Under the pieces are notes generated by a model. The model had not been told where the DNA came from, made no database searches, and saw only the letters and a program-made list of their open reading frames with translations. This document shows positions 53,124 to 53,434 of a stretch of 53,434 nt of DNA, one piece after another. This DNA comes from Pseudomonadales bacterium (lineage in GTDB: Bacteria > Pseudomonadota > Gammaproteobacteria > Pseudomonadales > Azotimanducaceae), in assembly GCA_022827245.1 (NCBI GenBank), contig JAJDTI010000205.1, positions 1 through 53,434 of the forward strand, given 5' to 3'. Positions within the stretch are counted from its first letter, which is position 1, and each line of letters begins with the position of its first letter. The position numbers and the translations under genes were made by a program.

Positions 53124-53434
53124 ATGTCCGCACAACCACAGACCGTCCATGTCCAATATCCACTGCGGGAGCGCCGCAAGCAGCGCACCCGGGCCGCGCT
53201 GATCGACGCGGCCATCGGACTCTTCTCGACGAAGGGATACGACGACACCACGCTCGAGGAAGTCGCCGATCACGCCGGTCTGCACGTGCAGACCCTCTAC
53301 CGGCACTTCCCGTCCAAACCCGAGCTCGCGATCGCCGTCGACCGGCGCCAGATCGAGGAGTTCCGCCAGGCGATCGAGGATCCGGCGCGAACCAGCGATA
53401 CCTTCGAGTTCTGGCGCGGGCAGATCGTGTTCAA
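53124..53434 (+). CDS. TetR-family transcriptional regulator (truncated by window end)
   Basis: The first 103 residues of a TetR regulator. The helix-turn-helix region is clear: RRKQRTRAALIDAAIGLFSTKGYDDTTLEEVADHAGLHVQTLYRHFPSKPELAIAV, matching the family's TT...IA..AGVS..TLY.HF.sKe.L consensus. The frame is open to the last base, so the ligand-binding part lies beyond the window. It starts at ATG 53124, divergent from the SCP2-like gene; the 48-bp gap must hold both promoters. Confidence 0.88.
   Translation, partial: MSAQPQTVHVQYPLRERRKQRTRAALIDAAIGLFSTKGYDDTTLEEVADHAGLHVQTLYRHFPSKPELAIAVDRRQIEEFRQAIEDPARTSDTFEFWRGQIVF

Overview
The window is GC-rich (by eye well above 60%) and densely coded on both strands, with no rRNA, tRNA, CRISPR array or complete insertion sequence that I can see. 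A TonB-dependent outer-membrane receptor, a TonB-type periplasmic protein and a di-heme cytochrome c peroxidase indicate a Gram-negative bacterium. The rest is acyl-CoA and oxygenase chemistry: phytanoyl-CoA dioxygenase-like enzymes, crotonases, class III CoA-transferase, luciferase-like monooxygenases, amidohydrolases and an Ltp2/DUF35-like pair. This fits an uncultured, probably marine or host-associated, proteobacterium living on lipids or small organic compounds. The lineage is an inference, not a sequence match.

Layout. 0.2-7.3 kb: Fe(II)/2-oxoglutarate dioxygenase, enoyl-CoA hydratase, eIF2B-like isomerase, nitronate monooxygenase, a one-polypeptide HMG-CoA reductase/mevalonate kinase fusion, and a zinc alcohol dehydrogenase. 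7.3-13.4 kb: accessory stretch with an HNH nuclease, DUF2891 protein, HipBA with a clear operator, a dioxygenase with an SCP2-like front domain, and a Fic protein. 13.5-19.7 kb: dioxygenase, double-domain CoA-transferase and alpha/beta hydrolase, then a foreign-looking block (palindromic repeat, tiny GIY-YIG protein, SIR2-like protein) ending in a decayed 3' copy of the hydrolase. 19.8-33.4 kb: catabolic genes in tightly overlapping sets (dioxygenase plus CmcJ-like; thiolase-fold/DUF35/MFS/LLM; MaoC/rhodanese/PPOX; FAD oxidase/amidase/remnant esterase; crotonase; LLM).

33.9-40.8 kb: three co-directional genes, TonB-dependent receptor, pseudokinase-PEGA-formylglycine-generating-enzyme-like protein, and a membrane-anchored protein joining an unrecognised 'SDM(L/M)QH' domain, a coiled coil and a TonB C-terminal domain. 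40.9-45.3 kb: amidohydrolase, then an overlapping MFS/LLM/acetoacetate-decarboxylase-like set. 45.8-49.7 kb: three tightly linked genes, di-heme peroxidase, a sensor-kinase-like protein whose DHp histidine appears to be arginine, and a paralogue of the SDM(L/M)QH protein without the TonB domain. 49.8 kb to the end: amidohydrolase, GPH-type symporter, SCP2-like protein and a TetR regulator cut by the window edge.

The best candidates for an undescribed system are the two loci sharing the SDM(L/M)QH domain, one wired to TonB and a receptor, the other to a periplasmic peroxidase and a degenerate sensor kinase. Second is the small GIY-YIG/palindrome/SIR2 block. Third is the mevalonate-pathway fusion enzyme.
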